Shown: piece by piece, positions 39,208 to 48,671 of the stretch
How positions within the stretch are numbered: position 1 is the first letter of the stretch
Layout of the letters: each line of letters opens with the position of its first letter
Assembly: GCF_032163395.1 (NCBI RefSeq)
Contig: NZ_CP119968.1
Span: 2,253,501-2,317,500 of the forward strand
From: Gloeocapsopsis dulcis
Lineage (GTDB): Bacteria; Cyanobacteriota; Cyanobacteriia; Cyanobacteriales; Chroococcidiopsidaceae
Direction of reading: 5' to 3'
DNA length: 64,000 nt
The notes under the pieces: generated by a model
Told to the model about the DNA's origin: nothing
What the model saw: only the letters and a program-made list of their open reading frames with translations
The model's database searches: none
Position numbers and translations under genes: made by a program

Positions 39208-39747
39208 ATGAACTCATCACAAATCGTTCTCTCAGACAACAACAATAGCGATATTTATGCGATTGGTCGCTACATTGCGAATCATATTACTGAAAACTGG
39301 CAAACTCTTCTCCTCAAAAATCAGGATAAGTTACTAAATGCATTTAACAAAGCTGGTGATATGGCGTATGGCGCATATTGCTACAAACTGTTTCGCCCTG
39401 TTCACCAACAGCTTAAATATGCTGGGTTGCACCCCTCACCTTGGTTTCCTGGGGATTTTAACATCTCAAGAGAATGGGGTAATGCCAATCAAAGCGATCA
39501 GCAGCGCTGGATGTGGAGCACAATTAAATCAAATGAAGGAAAGGCACTAGGAACGATTGTCACAATTATCTTTCACGACCACACGCAGTTTCGCCTCCCT
39601 CATCAACCGCAAGTAATTGCTTTAACAGAAACTAGTAAGGAAGGAGTTGTCAAAGTACTGTCAAAGCGTTCCACCGATTTCAAAAATGCACTTGAATTTC
39701 AGATTGAGTATGCAGAGTATCTGCACAGCTTAGAAAACGAAGGTTGA
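39208..39747 (+). CDS. Hypothetical protein
   Basis: A 179-residue soluble protein with no family that I recognise. Distinct features are AYGAYCYKLFRPVHQQL (about 54-70), SDQQRWMWSTIKS and the helix-rich end. It has a normal start 73 bases after the AraC gene. No membrane segment, signal peptide or catalytic motif is seen. Confidence 0.6.
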   Translation: MNSSQIVLSDNNNSDIYAIGRYIANHITENWQTLLLKNQDKLLNAFNKAGDMAYGAYCYKLFRPVHQQLKYAGLHPSPWFPGDFNISREWGNANQSDQQRWMWSTIKSNEGKALGTIVTIIFHDHTQFRLPHQPQVIALTETSKEGVVKVLSKRSTDFKNALEFQIEYAEYLHSLENEG

Positions 39748-39797
39748 AGCACTACAGATGCAGCCAGTTCAACCTTAGCTTCAGAATTTGAACAACG

Positions 39798-40460
39798 CTA
39801 ACGATATCCAGTTGCGTCAGCAGGTTTACCAACAGCTTCAACCTCACAAATGTAGCGCAAGGCATCAGGCTGCGAGCCATCCAAATCTGTAAAGCCATAG
39901 ACCTTCGCCAGTTGACCACTTGATAGTGACTGACTATTCCAGCGGGCAACATCCGGATCTCCAGCAAGACGAGCCACAGCACGACCAATATAGCGCGGAG
40001 TTTCAGAGATAATAAAGTGAGGCTCTTTTGCAGTTGCATCCTGCCAGTTGGCTTCGCTTACCCCAAAATGATCCAACATGATTTCTGAGCGCAACCATCC
40101 TGGAGTCAGCGCAACGGCTGTGCATTGATGGGGTTGAAGCTCTTGCGCTAGTGCCCAAGCCATGCGGATTACCGAGGTTTTTGCCAGGTCATAGAACAGT
40201 GATAGGCGATAGTTTTTATTGTTGTATTCTGCCGTACCATCGGTGATTTCGATAACCAGCCCCCTGGATTTTTGATTAAAAGCGGCAGTGCAAAGTGATT
40301 GGTGAGCGAGTGCGAATGAATTCGCTGCTAAATAAACAAAGTCCACGACCTGATCTACAGGTAAAGCATGCTTTACCTCCTCAAAAATCTTGTCTAAGTG
40401 TACAAAGGTACACTTTGGTTGAGTAGCCCCGACTTTAGTCGGAGAGCATCTGTGATTCAT
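39798..40460 (-). pseudogene. N-terminally truncated SDR oxidoreductase
   Basis: The 220-codon frame encodes the second half of a short-chain dehydrogenase. It has the catalytic Tyr-Lys region YRLSLFYDLAKTSVIRMAWALAQEL (YxxxK-like) and the following TPGWLRSE. The Rossmann nucleotide-binding half with TGxxxGxG is absent. The first 25 or so codons come instead from two hairpin-forming sequences at 40396-40445 that look like a mobile-element end. It is therefore probably non-functional, though the frame itself is open. Confidence 0.6.
40396..40445. repeat. Two adjacent hairpins at the broken end of the SDR gene
   Basis: AAGTGTAC (40396-40403) pairs with GTACACTT (40408-40415). About 10 bases further, CCGACT and AGTCGG form a second hairpin (about 40429-40442). 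The pair looks like an end of an IS or MITE. They replace the expected 5' half of the SDR gene. Confidence 0.5.
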
Positions 40461-40637
40461 GCTACATATTTCTCAAAAAGTGTAAAAAATATTCAAAAAG
40501 ATAAAATCAAAAAGCTAGTAAAAGCGAATTGTTTTATACACTAAACATTTAATCCATGCTACAAATTTGAACGTTTATGAGAAAATAGAATATTAAGAGA
40601 AAATAGAATATTGATAATGCTTTTATTACTATAAATC

Positions 40638-42635
40638 ATGAGAAATTTATTACAAGTTGAAACATTTAATGAGCTTCATTCACGTTCTCTAGGAAAAAAT
40701 AGGGACTATGAAGATATTTTAGTTGTCGACCAACCACTGCAAATATCCTTAAAAAATCTTGCTCCTTCTGACAGTTCCATTGTTAGTTTCAAAATACAGG
40801 GAGAAATCGAAGTTTATTCTAGCGCAAATCAACTCATTGATACACAAACACCGGTTCCTCTCAAACAAACTCCTAATATTACTCTTATAGCGAGAACCTT
40901 TAGCGATCGCCTAAAAGATCGCTCTTTACAAATAACCTTCCAAGATGTTGCTGGTCGTCAACTGAGTCAAGTTCAACTTAAGCTAACTTGTCTCCGGATT
41001 TGTCTAGATGTGGATGCAGATCGAGATGGCATTATTGAAGAAAATAATCCTCATAAAGGAGATTGGCAATGGGGAGTTAATGGTCATGGTGCAATTCTAG
41101 TAACTACTACTGATCGCGACCTTGTTCATTCTGATAGTGAATATAACAAAAACAATATTAAAGGACTGCTGGATCTAAAAGATTCAAGCTTTATGATCGT
41201 TCGCAGAGTTGGCTCAAAAAATTTACCTTCTGGGTGTGAGATTTATTTATCAATTAGCCAAGATACTGCTAAGCGAATTTGTATTTATGACGAAATAGAT
41301 AAAAGTGGCTATGAATTAATTGGATCGAAGAGAACAACAGCAAAAATTAAAGATACTGACAGAGACATTCTCTTGGCTATCAAGGGATTAAGTTATCCCG
41401 ACGTTGATTTCGATGGCATGGTTGAGATTACTTTAAATCTCACGAAAGATGGAGAAACAATCTACAGCGATCGCGTAGTTTTTCGAGTTGCTCCTTGGAT
41501 GATGACTCCTAATACCTTACCTCCAATAACTGTTTTTGTTTCTCGTTTATCCACCGGAGTTAACAAAGAATTTATTGAAGACCTGAGAAAAGTTGTTGGC
41601 AAAGCCAAAGTACAACTAGATCCTGTTCCGCTTGAGTTTCATAAAGACGATCCTTGGATGCGAGATGAAATTGAAATTGGTTACACTCAAGCACCAGGAA
41701 AATTCATTCATGTAGTACTTGATTCACCTCGCGATCGTGGATTAGATCACTTCGCCAAACGCAAACTAATAGGAAGTGATTTCGGATATGTGATTCGCAA
41801 AAGCCGCCGTCCAGCTACAAAGTTAGACTCTTTTGGAAATTTAGAAGTTTCGCCGCCAGTAACCGTCAAGGGTGTTAGTTATCCCTTTGGGCGTCTGATC
41901 TTTGGAGGAACGCGTCAAGACATCATTCAAAAGCCGCGCCGCAAGTTAAAAGTCTTACGGGATTTTTTCTTTGCCCAAAAAATTCAAGCCCCTTTGGAAA
42001 TCTTTTCTGATTGGCTGAGTGTAGGGCATATAGATGAATTTATGACCTTTGTTCCTGCTCCTCACCCTAAAGGATTTCAGCTACTTTTAGCTAGTCCTAA
42101 AAAGTGTTATGACCTTCTCTACCGTTTACGAGATGAAGGACATTCTCACGTATTATTGCGGCAAGGAAAACAACTTTACAAAAAGCCTGCTGATATCAGT
42201 GTGGCAGAGGTTCTTGACAATCAAGAATTAGCTCATCATAACCAGCGCTATCAGGAACATATTAACTGGAATCGAGAGGTTTTAAAAGAGAAATTAGATC
42301 TGAGTGAAGAAGACATTATCGATATACCTGCTTTGTTTCAAGATGATGGTGATGGACGAGCAGAAACTTTTTTCCCTAACATGGTCAATATGATCGTTCT
42401 CAAGCAGCATCTTGCTATTCCCAAACCATTTGGTCCCCAGGTTGATGCTCAATGTCAATTTGAAGCTTATGTTAAAGAAGTTTTAGAACCTTTGGACTTA
42501 GTTTGCCACTTTATTGATGATTGGGATCCTTATTTTCGAGGAGGAGGAGAAATTCATTGTGGTACTAATACTAGCCGACAACCTTTTGCTCAAAAATGGT
42601 GGGAGATTGAACCGACATTCTTCAAGTATTCTTAA
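40638..42635 (+). CDS. Protein-arginine deiminase (PAD) family
   Basis: PADs convert protein arginine to citrulline with calcium. The 665-residue protein keeps the whole catalytic set of the vertebrate enzymes: Asp343 in PWMRDEIEIGY, His464 and Asp466 in GHIDEFMTF, and Cys641 in GGGEIHCGTNTSRQP. Residues 1-300 look like the beta-sandwich IgG-like domains with acidic calcium-type loops (DVDADRDGIIEENN). Functional cyanobacterial PADs have been described. Length and motif order fit. No signal peptide is evident, so it may act inside the cell; its substrates are unknown. Confidence 0.87.
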   Translation: MRNLLQVETFNELHSRSLGKNRDYEDILVVDQPLQISLKNLAPSDSSIVSFKIQGEIEVYSSANQLIDTQTPVPLKQTPNITLIARTFSDRLKDRSLQITFQDVAGRQLSQVQLKLTCLRICLDVDADRDGIIEENNPHKGDWQWGVNGHGAILVTTTDRDLVHSDSEYNKNNIKGLLDLKDSSFMIVRRVGSKNLPSGCEIYLSISQDTAKRICIYDEIDKSGYELIGSKRTTAKIKDTDRDILLAIKGLSYPDVDFDGMVEITLNLTKDGETIYSDRVVFRVAPWMMTPNTLPPITVFVSRLSTGVNKEFIEDLRKVVGKAKVQLDPVPLEFHKDDPWMRDEIEIGYTQAPGKFIHVVLDSPRDRGLDHFAKRKLIGSDFGYVIRKSRRPATKLDSFGNLEVSPPVTVKGVSYPFGRLIFGGTRQDIIQKPRRKLKVLRDFFFAQKIQAPLEIFSDWLSVGHIDEFMTFVPAPHPKGFQLLLASPKKCYDLLYRLRDEGHSHVLLRQGKQLYKKPADISVAEVLDNQELAHHNQRYQEHINWNREVLKEKLDLSEEDIIDIPALFQDDGDGRAETFFPNMVNMIVLKQHLAIPKPFGPQVDAQCQFEAYVKEVLEPLDLVCHFIDDWDPYFRGGGEIHCGTNTSRQPFAQKWWEIEPTFFKYS

Positions 42636-42723
42636 TAACAGAGGCAGGCTTCAATATTTGATGCATAGTTCAAGAGTTCTTCCTGAGAAAAGCATGAATC
42701 GTAGATGCTATTTAAGATAGACA

Positions 42724-43065
42724 ATGGAATTTCAGGATATTAGTTTGATTAAAGGGTATCACGCCCACGTGTACTTCGATGAAGCAACCGTTGAGCAAGC
42801 CAAAGCTTTGTGTGAAGAAGCAGGTAAACTATTTCAAGTAACTGTTGGTCGGATGCATCATAAGAGAGTTGGACCACATCCGAGTTGGAGTTGCCAGCTT
42901 GCTTTTGACCGTAATAACTATGCAAATTTGCTGTCTTGGCTGGCTCTCAATAGAAAGGGTCTAACAATTCTAATTCATCCTTTAACAGGAAACGATTTAA
43001 AAGACCATACCGATTATGCTTCGTGGATGGGAGAGCCACAGGCTTTAAAACTTGATGTGCTTTGA
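42724..43065 (+). CDS. DOPA 4,5-dioxygenase family protein
   Basis: This 113-residue protein matches the bacterial DOPA 4,5-dioxygenase-like family. GYHAHVYFD (about 11-19) carries the first His, and VGPHPSWSCQLAF (about 44-56) carries the second. Family members bind ferrous iron and cleave catechols extradiolically, but many members are of unproven activity. It lies 88 bases after the PAD gene on the same strand. Confidence 0.85.
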   Translation: MEFQDISLIKGYHAHVYFDEATVEQAKALCEEAGKLFQVTVGRMHHKRVGPHPSWSCQLAFDRNNYANLLSWLALNRKGLTILIHPLTGNDLKDHTDYASWMGEPQALKLDVL

Positions 43066-43161
43066 TAAGCAAAAACTGGCAAGGTGTCAAGGTTAGTTAG
43101 AAGCAAAAGCGATCGCATCTTATTTGTTCGTGAAAGACAAACTTACTTGTAAAATTATCTT

Positions 43162-43557
43162 ATGACTGATTCATCTGATAAAGAAGCAATTCTAGCGGTC
43201 AATGAAGCCTTTTACCGTGCCTTCTCCAATAGGGAACTCGGCAGCATGAGTCTTCTGTGGTGGCAAGGCTCAACCAGTTTGTGCATCCATCCAGGTGGAA
43301 GAGTTCTGACAGGATGGGAAACGATTCAAGCCTCCTGGGAATCTATCTTTCGCAATACTGAGTCATTAGAAATAGATATAGAAATTATCAAGGTAGAAAT
43401 TGACCAAGCCATTGCTTATGTAATCGTCCAAGAAATAGTGTTGCAGTCAAGCCGAGGTCGAAAAGTAAAAGCACCATCAATAGCAACTAATATCTTTCAA
43501 AAGATGGCACAAAAATGGTATTTAGTTCATCATCATGGTAGTCCAATCATGCGCTAG
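43162..43557 (+). CDS. NTF2-like/SnoaL-like protein
   Basis: This 131-residue protein has an NTF2-like (DUF4440/SnoaL-like) cone fold, shown by EAILAVNEAFYRAFSNREL, CIHPGGRVLTGWETIQASW and the end WYLVHHHGSP. Such proteins serve as small-molecule binding or association domains. It may be cotranscribed with the DOPA dioxygenase gene 96 bases upstream. The ligand is unknown. Confidence 0.8.
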   Translation: MTDSSDKEAILAVNEAFYRAFSNRELGSMSLLWWQGSTSLCIHPGGRVLTGWETIQASWESIFRNTESLEIDIEIIKVEIDQAIAYVIVQEIVLQSSRGRKVKAPSIATNIFQKMAQKWYLVHHHGSPIMR

Positions 43558-43826
43558 TGAGTTGGTTTCTCGATTTAAGGAATAATAGCCTGACTCAAAT
43601 TGACTTTCCTCAGAGGCGCTTGTTCTTGTGATTCATAGCCGAAGAAACGCTCTCAAAAATTTGAGTAAAGTGGTGCTGTTAGTAAATTTATGAAAAGTTT
43701 TTTAAAAAATTAATGAACTACTATTGCTGAATCCTACTTTGTCGTAGGATTTCTACAGAGTAAAATCCAATTTTTCTTGTTGATTTTCGTTATATAAATA
43801 ACTATTATGTTGAGGGAACCAATCCT

Positions 43827-44852
43827 GTGATTCAGAGAAGTTGGTGCGGTTGGCAATTAAAGTTAGCAGGTGAGATTGCTTTTGTTGGGGTAGTAGCAGG
43901 AAGCGATCGCGCATATGCTCAAGTCACTGCTGATCCTTCGTTGGGAACTACTGTGACAGTCAACGGCAACACCTTTGAAATTACGAATGGCACAACCGTT
44001 GGGGACAAAAATCTATGTTTTAGTAATTTCAGTATTCCCAACGGTGGAACAGCGCACTTCTTCAATGCGCCTGCGATCACCAATATTTTAGCGCGAGTCA
44101 CAAGTGGTAGCCCCTCAGATATTCAAGGACTGATTCGGGCAGAAGGCAATGCTAAATCTGTATTAACATCACTACAGGCTCACTTGCTCTCACCAATGGA
44201 GCTGTCATCAATTCTAGTACCTTCGGTCAAGGCAATGCAGGGAATGTAACCATTGCAGCAGATGGCATTACCTTAGCTGGTGAAGGTAGTGATGGATTCA
44301 AGAGTGGTGTCTTCAGTAGTATAGAAGAAAGAGCAATAGGCAACCTGAAGGTCAAGGAGGTAACATTACACTGAACACGCCTGTCTTCTTTGGCTTTGGC
44401 TATCGCCCAGGTACTTCAGAAACTAACTATGCTATCTTCGATGGCAATGACCGAGTAGATGTCAATGTGAGTGGCGCGATCGCTTCTGGTAACATCACCC
44501 AACCGAACACCTCATTTATCCAAAATAGCCTCACCGAATTACCCGCGAATGTAATTGACCCTAGCATACTCGTTGCTAATAGTTGCATTGCCCGTAGCGA
44601 TCACTCTAGGGGAAGCTTCATCATTACAGGTACAGGTGGCTTACACCCACACGCCCTGGAGATACTACAACTTCATCCTCTCAACAGGCACTATACGTCC
44701 AGTAACAAGCGCTGCCGGAGGCAGCGGCGCTTCTTCAAAGTCGCACTACTGATGCTAGTCGTCCTTGGCAAATCGGCGACCCCATTGTGGAACCGCAAGG
44801 TGTGTATCGGCTAGCGAATGGTCAGCTTGTTCTAAATCGCGAGTGTTCTTAA
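43827..44852 (+). pseudogene. Frameshifted filamentous-haemagglutinin (TPS domain) gene
   Basis: The first frame has a signal peptide and the two-partner-secretion start TTVTVNGNTFEITNGTTVGD and SIPNGGTAHFFNAPAITNIL. Coding then shifts frames. Another frame reads LTNGAVINSSTFGQGNAGNV and ASGNITQPNTSFIQ, and a third ends WQIGDPIVEPQGVYRLANGQ with stop at 44852. At least two frameshifts plus large deletions shorten it from the usual length of about 800 or more residues. It is the relic of a secreted adhesin. Confidence 0.8.
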
Positions 44853-44876
44853 TAACAAAGTTGCAATTATAACTAC

Positions 44877-46037
44877 CTAGCTGCGTTGTGGGGTTAACTG
44901 GAGAATAATTTCGTCGTGTTGGCCTGCTACTGCATGCGCAAATCGTTGTGCTAGAGGTGGGATGAGGATTAAGGGATTGCTAAAACCGGAGAAGATGTGG
45001 ATACCTTCAAGGTTGGGAATAGCGCCTATTAAGGGTAGACGATCGCTACTAAAGGCAACAAGGCAATGATGCCATGTTCCTGGTAAGTTTTTGAGTTTTG
45101 GTAAAATTTTGCCAATACTGTTTCTGAGGGCAGCTTCACTACTCATTGCATCAATGGGTGCGAATGGTTCTGCGATCGTACGACTGATTTGACCAATGTA
45201 TAAACGGCGATCGCGAAACTGAATTGCCCCTGCATCCAGAATTGGTGGTAACGGTTCCCCAATGACATCCCACACACTGTCGTCTTTTGTCGATTCAGCT
45301 TCTAACTGAAACCTTTTCAAGTTAGCTGGCATAACCAATGTTCGCAACTCAATATCAACAGGTGGAGTTGCAATAATTTCTGTATGGGTAAAATACACTG
45401 GAACGGAAACTCCGGCTGATTTAAGTAATGCGCGACTAAAGCCACCTGCACACACTACGGTATTAGCAGAGTGATAAGTATTTGTTTTTGTTTTCACTCC
45501 TGTAATGCGTTGACCTTCTCGCAGCAACTCCCACACCTGCCCTACATACATTGTCCCACCAGCATGTAAAAAAGCTTGGATATATGCTTCGGCAATTTTA
45601 GCTGCATGAATATGACCGTGTTTAACTGTAAGCGCCCCTGCGATCGCATCTTGATTCAGTAGTGGTTCTAACTCGCACGCTTCATCCACACTCAGTAATT
45701 GTGGTGGAATAGCAACCTCGGCATAAGATGCAGCTACTACTTCAGGGTTTTCATCTTGCTCAATTGTCAGAAGTAAATCTAATTCGCGAAACTCGGTATC
45801 TGCGTTTAACTCTTGAGACAGCAGGCGGTGACGAGTAATTCCTTCTTGACAAAGTTGTCTAGTTAAATCTGTTGTCCCTGACCAATATGCCAAGCCACCA
45901 TAACTATAGTAAGTAGCATTGTGCGGTATTGCGTCTTTTTCGAGGAGTAATACAGCAAAGCCTTGTTGAACCAACTCATAGCTTAGCGCTGCTCCTGTAA
46001 TTCCACCGCCGATTACAATCCAGTCATAAGTTTTCAT
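44877..46037 (-). CDS. FAD-dependent amine/glycine oxidase-like oxidoreductase
   Basis: This 386-residue DAO-family flavoprotein starts with the FAD-binding motif GGGITGAALSYELVQQG. The end shows GAIPNLEGIHIFSGFS, typical of glycine/D-amino-acid oxidase-like enzymes. Family members oxidise amino groups with O2 or another acceptor. The substrate cannot be predicted. It is the last host gene before the integrated element and is convergent to the NTF2-like and haemagglutinin remnants. Confidence 0.82.
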   Translation of the reverse strand: MKTYDWIVIGGGITGAALSYELVQQGFAVLLLEKDAIPHNATYYSYGGLAYWSGTTDLTRQLCQEGITRHRLLSQELNADTEFRELDLLLTIEQDENPEVVAASYAEVAIPPQLLSVDEACELEPLLNQDAIAGALTVKHGHIHAAKIAEAYIQAFLHAGGTMYVGQVWELLREGQRITGVKTKTNTYHSANTVVCAGGFSRALLKSAGVSVPVYFTHTEIIATPPVDIELRTLVMPANLKRFQLEAESTKDDSVWDVIGEPLPPILDAGAIQFRDRRLYIGQISRTIAEPFAPIDAMSSEAALRNSIGKILPKLKNLPGTWHHCLVAFSSDRLPLIGAIPNLEGIHIFSGFSNPLILIPPLAQRFAHAVAGQHDEIILQLTPQRS

Positions 46038-46186
46038 CAGGAGTGTTCTTTATTTACTAACTGACCTGAGTGGAATGGATTAAAATCTGTGTTGATATCG
46101 TACTAGTTTTCTTTCTCCTGTTGCTTGAGCCAGCCAGTTATCTAGTAAGTGGCAGGAGTAAACAAAATTTCCACTCCACATGTAAA

Positions 46187-46246
46187 CGGAGAGGGGGAGA
46201 TTCGAACTCCCGGAAGCTTTCACTTCATCCGATTTCAAGTCGGACG
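46187..46246 (-). pseudogene. Displaced 3' half of host tRNA-Ser at the left end of the element (attL)
   Basis: The reverse complement reads from the anticodon arm through a variable arm (GAAG/CTTC stem) and the T arm (GGGAGTTCGAATCTCCC, 46195-46211) to the acceptor strand CCTCTCC and discriminator G at 46187. The 5' half (acceptor, D arm) is missing. The 18-bp core CCGATTTCAAGTCGGACG at 46229-46246 is identical to that at 62192-62209. This is the host's original 3' half, displaced by integration. Confidence 0.9.
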
Positions 46247-46363
46247 AGGAGAAGGCTTAAATCGCTTCCCATCAACAATTAATCCAATGACCCTATAGGA
46301 ATATAGCACAGAGGCGTACATTAGGCGTACATTACAGAGAATTCCTGGAAGAGACATCGCCTT

Positions 46364-47548
46364 ATGTACGAACCGAAAACACGCAAGGGAAAAGCCAATC
46401 TCTATAAAACCGATAAAAATACCTACGCGGTCAACTTACCTGTTGAAATCGCCAGCAGCATCTTCAATAAGCCAAGGAAGCGAATCGCTCTGCACCTGAG
46501 TGCTGATTCCAGAGAAAGCACTACAAAAGCTCTAAATCACCTTGAAAAAATTCAGCAATTACTTGATAGCCAAAATTGGAGTGAATTACTTGCTTATGAA
46601 GAATGTCTAAAACCTAAGATTATTCGTGGTGAATTCACTAAAAAAACGCTACAAAGCCTATGGGAAGATTACAAACGGGCTAAGCAAGATAGCTGGGAAA
46701 TTTCTTATATCGAAGGCGATATCAAAGAGACTACGGAAGTATTGAATTCAATGCATGATGTGTATCTCGATTCAAATTTGGATGATGTCATAAATCACCT
46801 AATGGCAGTCACCACAATTAAACAAGTTAAGCGCCGTCTCAAACAAATTTCAGCTTGTCTAACTTGGGGTAAAAAACGCCGAGTAGTACACGATAATCCC
46901 CTACCCGAATTTGTTGCGACACTCTCAACGAAAAAGCGCAATGACGAAGAAACTAATATTTGTCCATTTACAATCGCGGAAAGAGATTTGATTATTGACG
47001 CTTTTAGATGTGGCAAGTTTGAAAGATATAGTGGTACTCACACTCAATATGCAGATTATATTGAATTTCTATTTCTATCTGGAACGCGCACAAGCGAGGC
47101 TTTAGGATTGAGATGGGATCATATTGATTTTGATAAGAAAGTTATTCGGCTGCAAGAAGCCAGGGTTTTAGCAACTTCTGGTAAACGCAAAGGTAATATT
47201 CAAAAAAAAGGATTGAAAACACAAAAGCAGCGCCTTTTACCAATGAGTCACCGCCTTTATGAGTTACTCTTAGCAAGAAAAGAATGTTGCTCTGATTTAT
47301 CTCAAAATATCTTTGAAGATATCGATCACCATAGCTTTAGAAGTGCTGCTTACAAAACTGTGCTAAAAGGATTAGGGATTACCTATAGAAAGCCGTATCA
47401 AACGCGGCATACTTTCATTACTATCTTGGCTAATCACTCTGATTTAAAGTTGCACCAAGTCGCTAAAATCTGCGGGACAACAACCAAAATGATTGAGGAT
47501 CATTATCTGGCAACGAACGTGGACATCATGCAATTACCAAATATTTGA
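46364..47548 (+). CDS. int: Tyrosine recombinase (integrase)
   Basis: This 394-residue site-specific recombinase probably integrates and excises the element at tRNA-Ser. An N-terminal arm-binding-type region (about 1-90) and a SAM-like core-binding domain (about 90-190) precede the catalytic domain. The visible catalytic residues are Arg242 (SGTRTSEALGLRW), Arg348 with His349 (QTRHTFIT) and the nucleophile Tyr381 (EDHYLAT). It points inward from attL, 118 bases from the core. No excisionase is recognised. Confidence 0.93.
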   Translation: MYEPKTRKGKANLYKTDKNTYAVNLPVEIASSIFNKPRKRIALHLSADSRESTTKALNHLEKIQQLLDSQNWSELLAYEECLKPKIIRGEFTKKTLQSLWEDYKRAKQDSWEISYIEGDIKETTEVLNSMHDVYLDSNLDDVINHLMAVTTIKQVKRRLKQISACLTWGKKRRVVHDNPLPEFVATLSTKKRNDEETNICPFTIAERDLIIDAFRCGKFERYSGTHTQYADYIEFLFLSGTRTSEALGLRWDHIDFDKKVIRLQEARVLATSGKRKGNIQKKGLKTQKQRLLPMSHRLYELLLARKECCSDLSQNIFEDIDHHSFRSAAYKTVLKGLGITYRKPYQTRHTFITILANHSDLKLHQVAKICGTTTKMIEDHYLATNVDIMQLPNI

Positions 47549-47586
47549 TACTGCTCAAGCCCTAACGCCGTTGAATCTATAATTCA

Positions 47587-47811
47587 TCATTTAAGTGATT
47601 CATATCGCTTGAATAGTAGCAATGCCGTAGATCCAGGGTTGAGACTGCCTACGGCATCCTGTTTCGCGCACTCTTTAGCCAAGGTAATTTCAAGATCGCA
47701 ATCTGGGCAAATATCCTGGCTGGGATATTCCTTTCTAAGGAAGTCCAGCACACTTTGATCATATTGAGGGATTGGCTTTTTGCAGCGATCGCAATGAATT
47801 TCAACCGTCAT
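47587..47811 (-). CDS. Small zinc-ribbon protein
   Basis: From ATG 47811 this is 74 residues with two CxxC pairs, CDRCKKP (about 6-12) and CPDCDLE (about 35-41), which could form one zinc site. A further 31 codons upstream are open but look non-coding. Small zinc ribbons of this type often bind nucleic acid or help transcription. It is convergent with the integrase. Confidence 0.6.
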   Translation of the reverse strand: MTVEIHCDRCKKPIPQYDQSVLDFLRKEYPSQDICPDCDLEITLAKECAKQDAVGSLNPGSTALLLFKRYESLK

Positions 47812-47962
47812 ATTTTTTATCCTTAGCTCTATCAGTATTTTATAAAAATGAAGCGAGTTTATACAACAATCTGGATCGCGATCGCAGATTATTTTCCGTG
47901 TCATTATTGAATTTTAGGTAAACTTTCTATATTATTTAAAATAATATATATATTTAAAATAA

Positions 47963-48214
47963 ATGGGGAAGCAAGGACTTCACAAACCAACCAGACTTAC
48001 TCCTAGGGAAGAAGAAATTTCTTTGCTTGTATTGAAAGGATTAGGGAATAAAGAAATCGCCGAGAAACTAATAATTTCAAGGAGATCCGTAGAAGGGCAT
48101 TTGAATACTATTTATGCAAAATTTGGTGTGAGAACCCGACTTGAGCTACTTGCTATTGCTGTGGTTGAACTTAGACCTTTATCTATTATCCTTGAAGAGT
48201 TGCAAAATTATTAG
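47963..48214 (+). CDS. Stand-alone LuxR-type HTH protein
   Basis: This 83-residue protein is almost only a GerE/LuxR HTH: LTPREEEISLLVLKGLGNKE then SRRSVEGHLNTIYAKFGVRT. There is no receiver or sensor domain. It could activate element genes. It lies six bases upstream of the next small gene, with which it is probably cotranscribed. Confidence 0.85.
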   Translation: MGKQGLHKPTRLTPREEEISLLVLKGLGNKEIAEKLIISRRSVEGHLNTIYAKFGVRTRLELLAIAVVELRPLSIILEELQNY

Positions 48215-48220
48215 CGGTTA

Positions 48221-48409
48221 ATGAAGCGAACTTATAGAACGATTTGGGTAGCGATCGCATTCACCCTAGCGTGCGAGGAGCTATCGCGCCGCACTGGTGT
48301 TGCGGCGGCTGATTGGCATAGCGAATTGAGAAAACGCGCGTTCAACAAACTGAACCGACTTTCAGATAGTGAATTGGCAAAGTACATCAAAGATAATTTT
48401 GATGAATAG
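48221..48409 (+). CDS. Small basic protein of unknown function
   Basis: A 62-residue protein six bases after the LuxR-type gene. It has a hydrophobic N-terminal stretch (WVAIAFTLACEEL), then a basic helical part (ELRKRAFNKLNRL). No family is recognised. Tight spacing to the preceding gene makes it likely to be real. Confidence 0.5.
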   Translation: MKRTYRTIWVAIAFTLACEELSRRTGVAAADWHSELRKRAFNKLNRLSDSELAKYIKDNFDE

Positions 48410-48419
48410 CTTGGTAAAA

Positions 48420-48584
48420 TTACACGTCAACACCGTGCTTTTCTAAAAATTCTACAATTGCCAATCTAACTAAATGGCTAAGCGAAGTTTGCCATTTTTC
48501 GGATAACACTTTTAAGGCTTCATGCTGTTCGGGTTTAACTCTAATTGAGTTTAGATTGTCGGTAAATCTTTTGTTTTTGTTCAT
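48420..48584 (-). CDS. Ribbon-helix-helix repressor-like protein
   Basis: A 54-residue protein whose core NSIRVKPEQHEALKVLSEKW and LSHLVRLAIVEFLEKHG fits the Arc/MetJ/CopG fold (beta strand then two helices). It is divergent from the long plus-strand operon that starts at 48672. A perfect palindrome at 48595-48615 lies between the two starts, suggesting that this protein represses the operon and itself. Confidence 0.75.
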   Translation of the reverse strand: MNKNKRFTDNLNSIRVKPEQHEALKVLSEKWQTSLSHLVRLAIVEFLEKHGVDV

Positions 48585-48594
48585 ATCAGTACAA

Positions 48595-48615
48595 ATACTA
48601 TCTAATCGATAGTAT
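48595..48615. promoter_or_regulatory. Palindromic operator between RHH gene and structural operon
   Basis: ATACTATC (48595-48602) and GATAGTAT (48608-48615) form a perfect 8-bp inverted repeat with a 5-bp spacer. It starts 11 bases upstream of the RHH start codon and ends about 57 bases upstream of the 48672 start. This layout is typical of a repressor operator. Confidence 0.7.
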
Positions 48616-48671
48616 AGCTATTAATTAGATGAAACAGTATTTTAGATATGAAGAATTGAGATTTTATAAAA

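Noticed and set aside
46187..46246. Left tRNA-like sequence as a functional tRNA gene
   Set aside because: The acceptor 5' strand and D arm are absent, so it cannot fold as a tRNA; it is an attachment-site relic.
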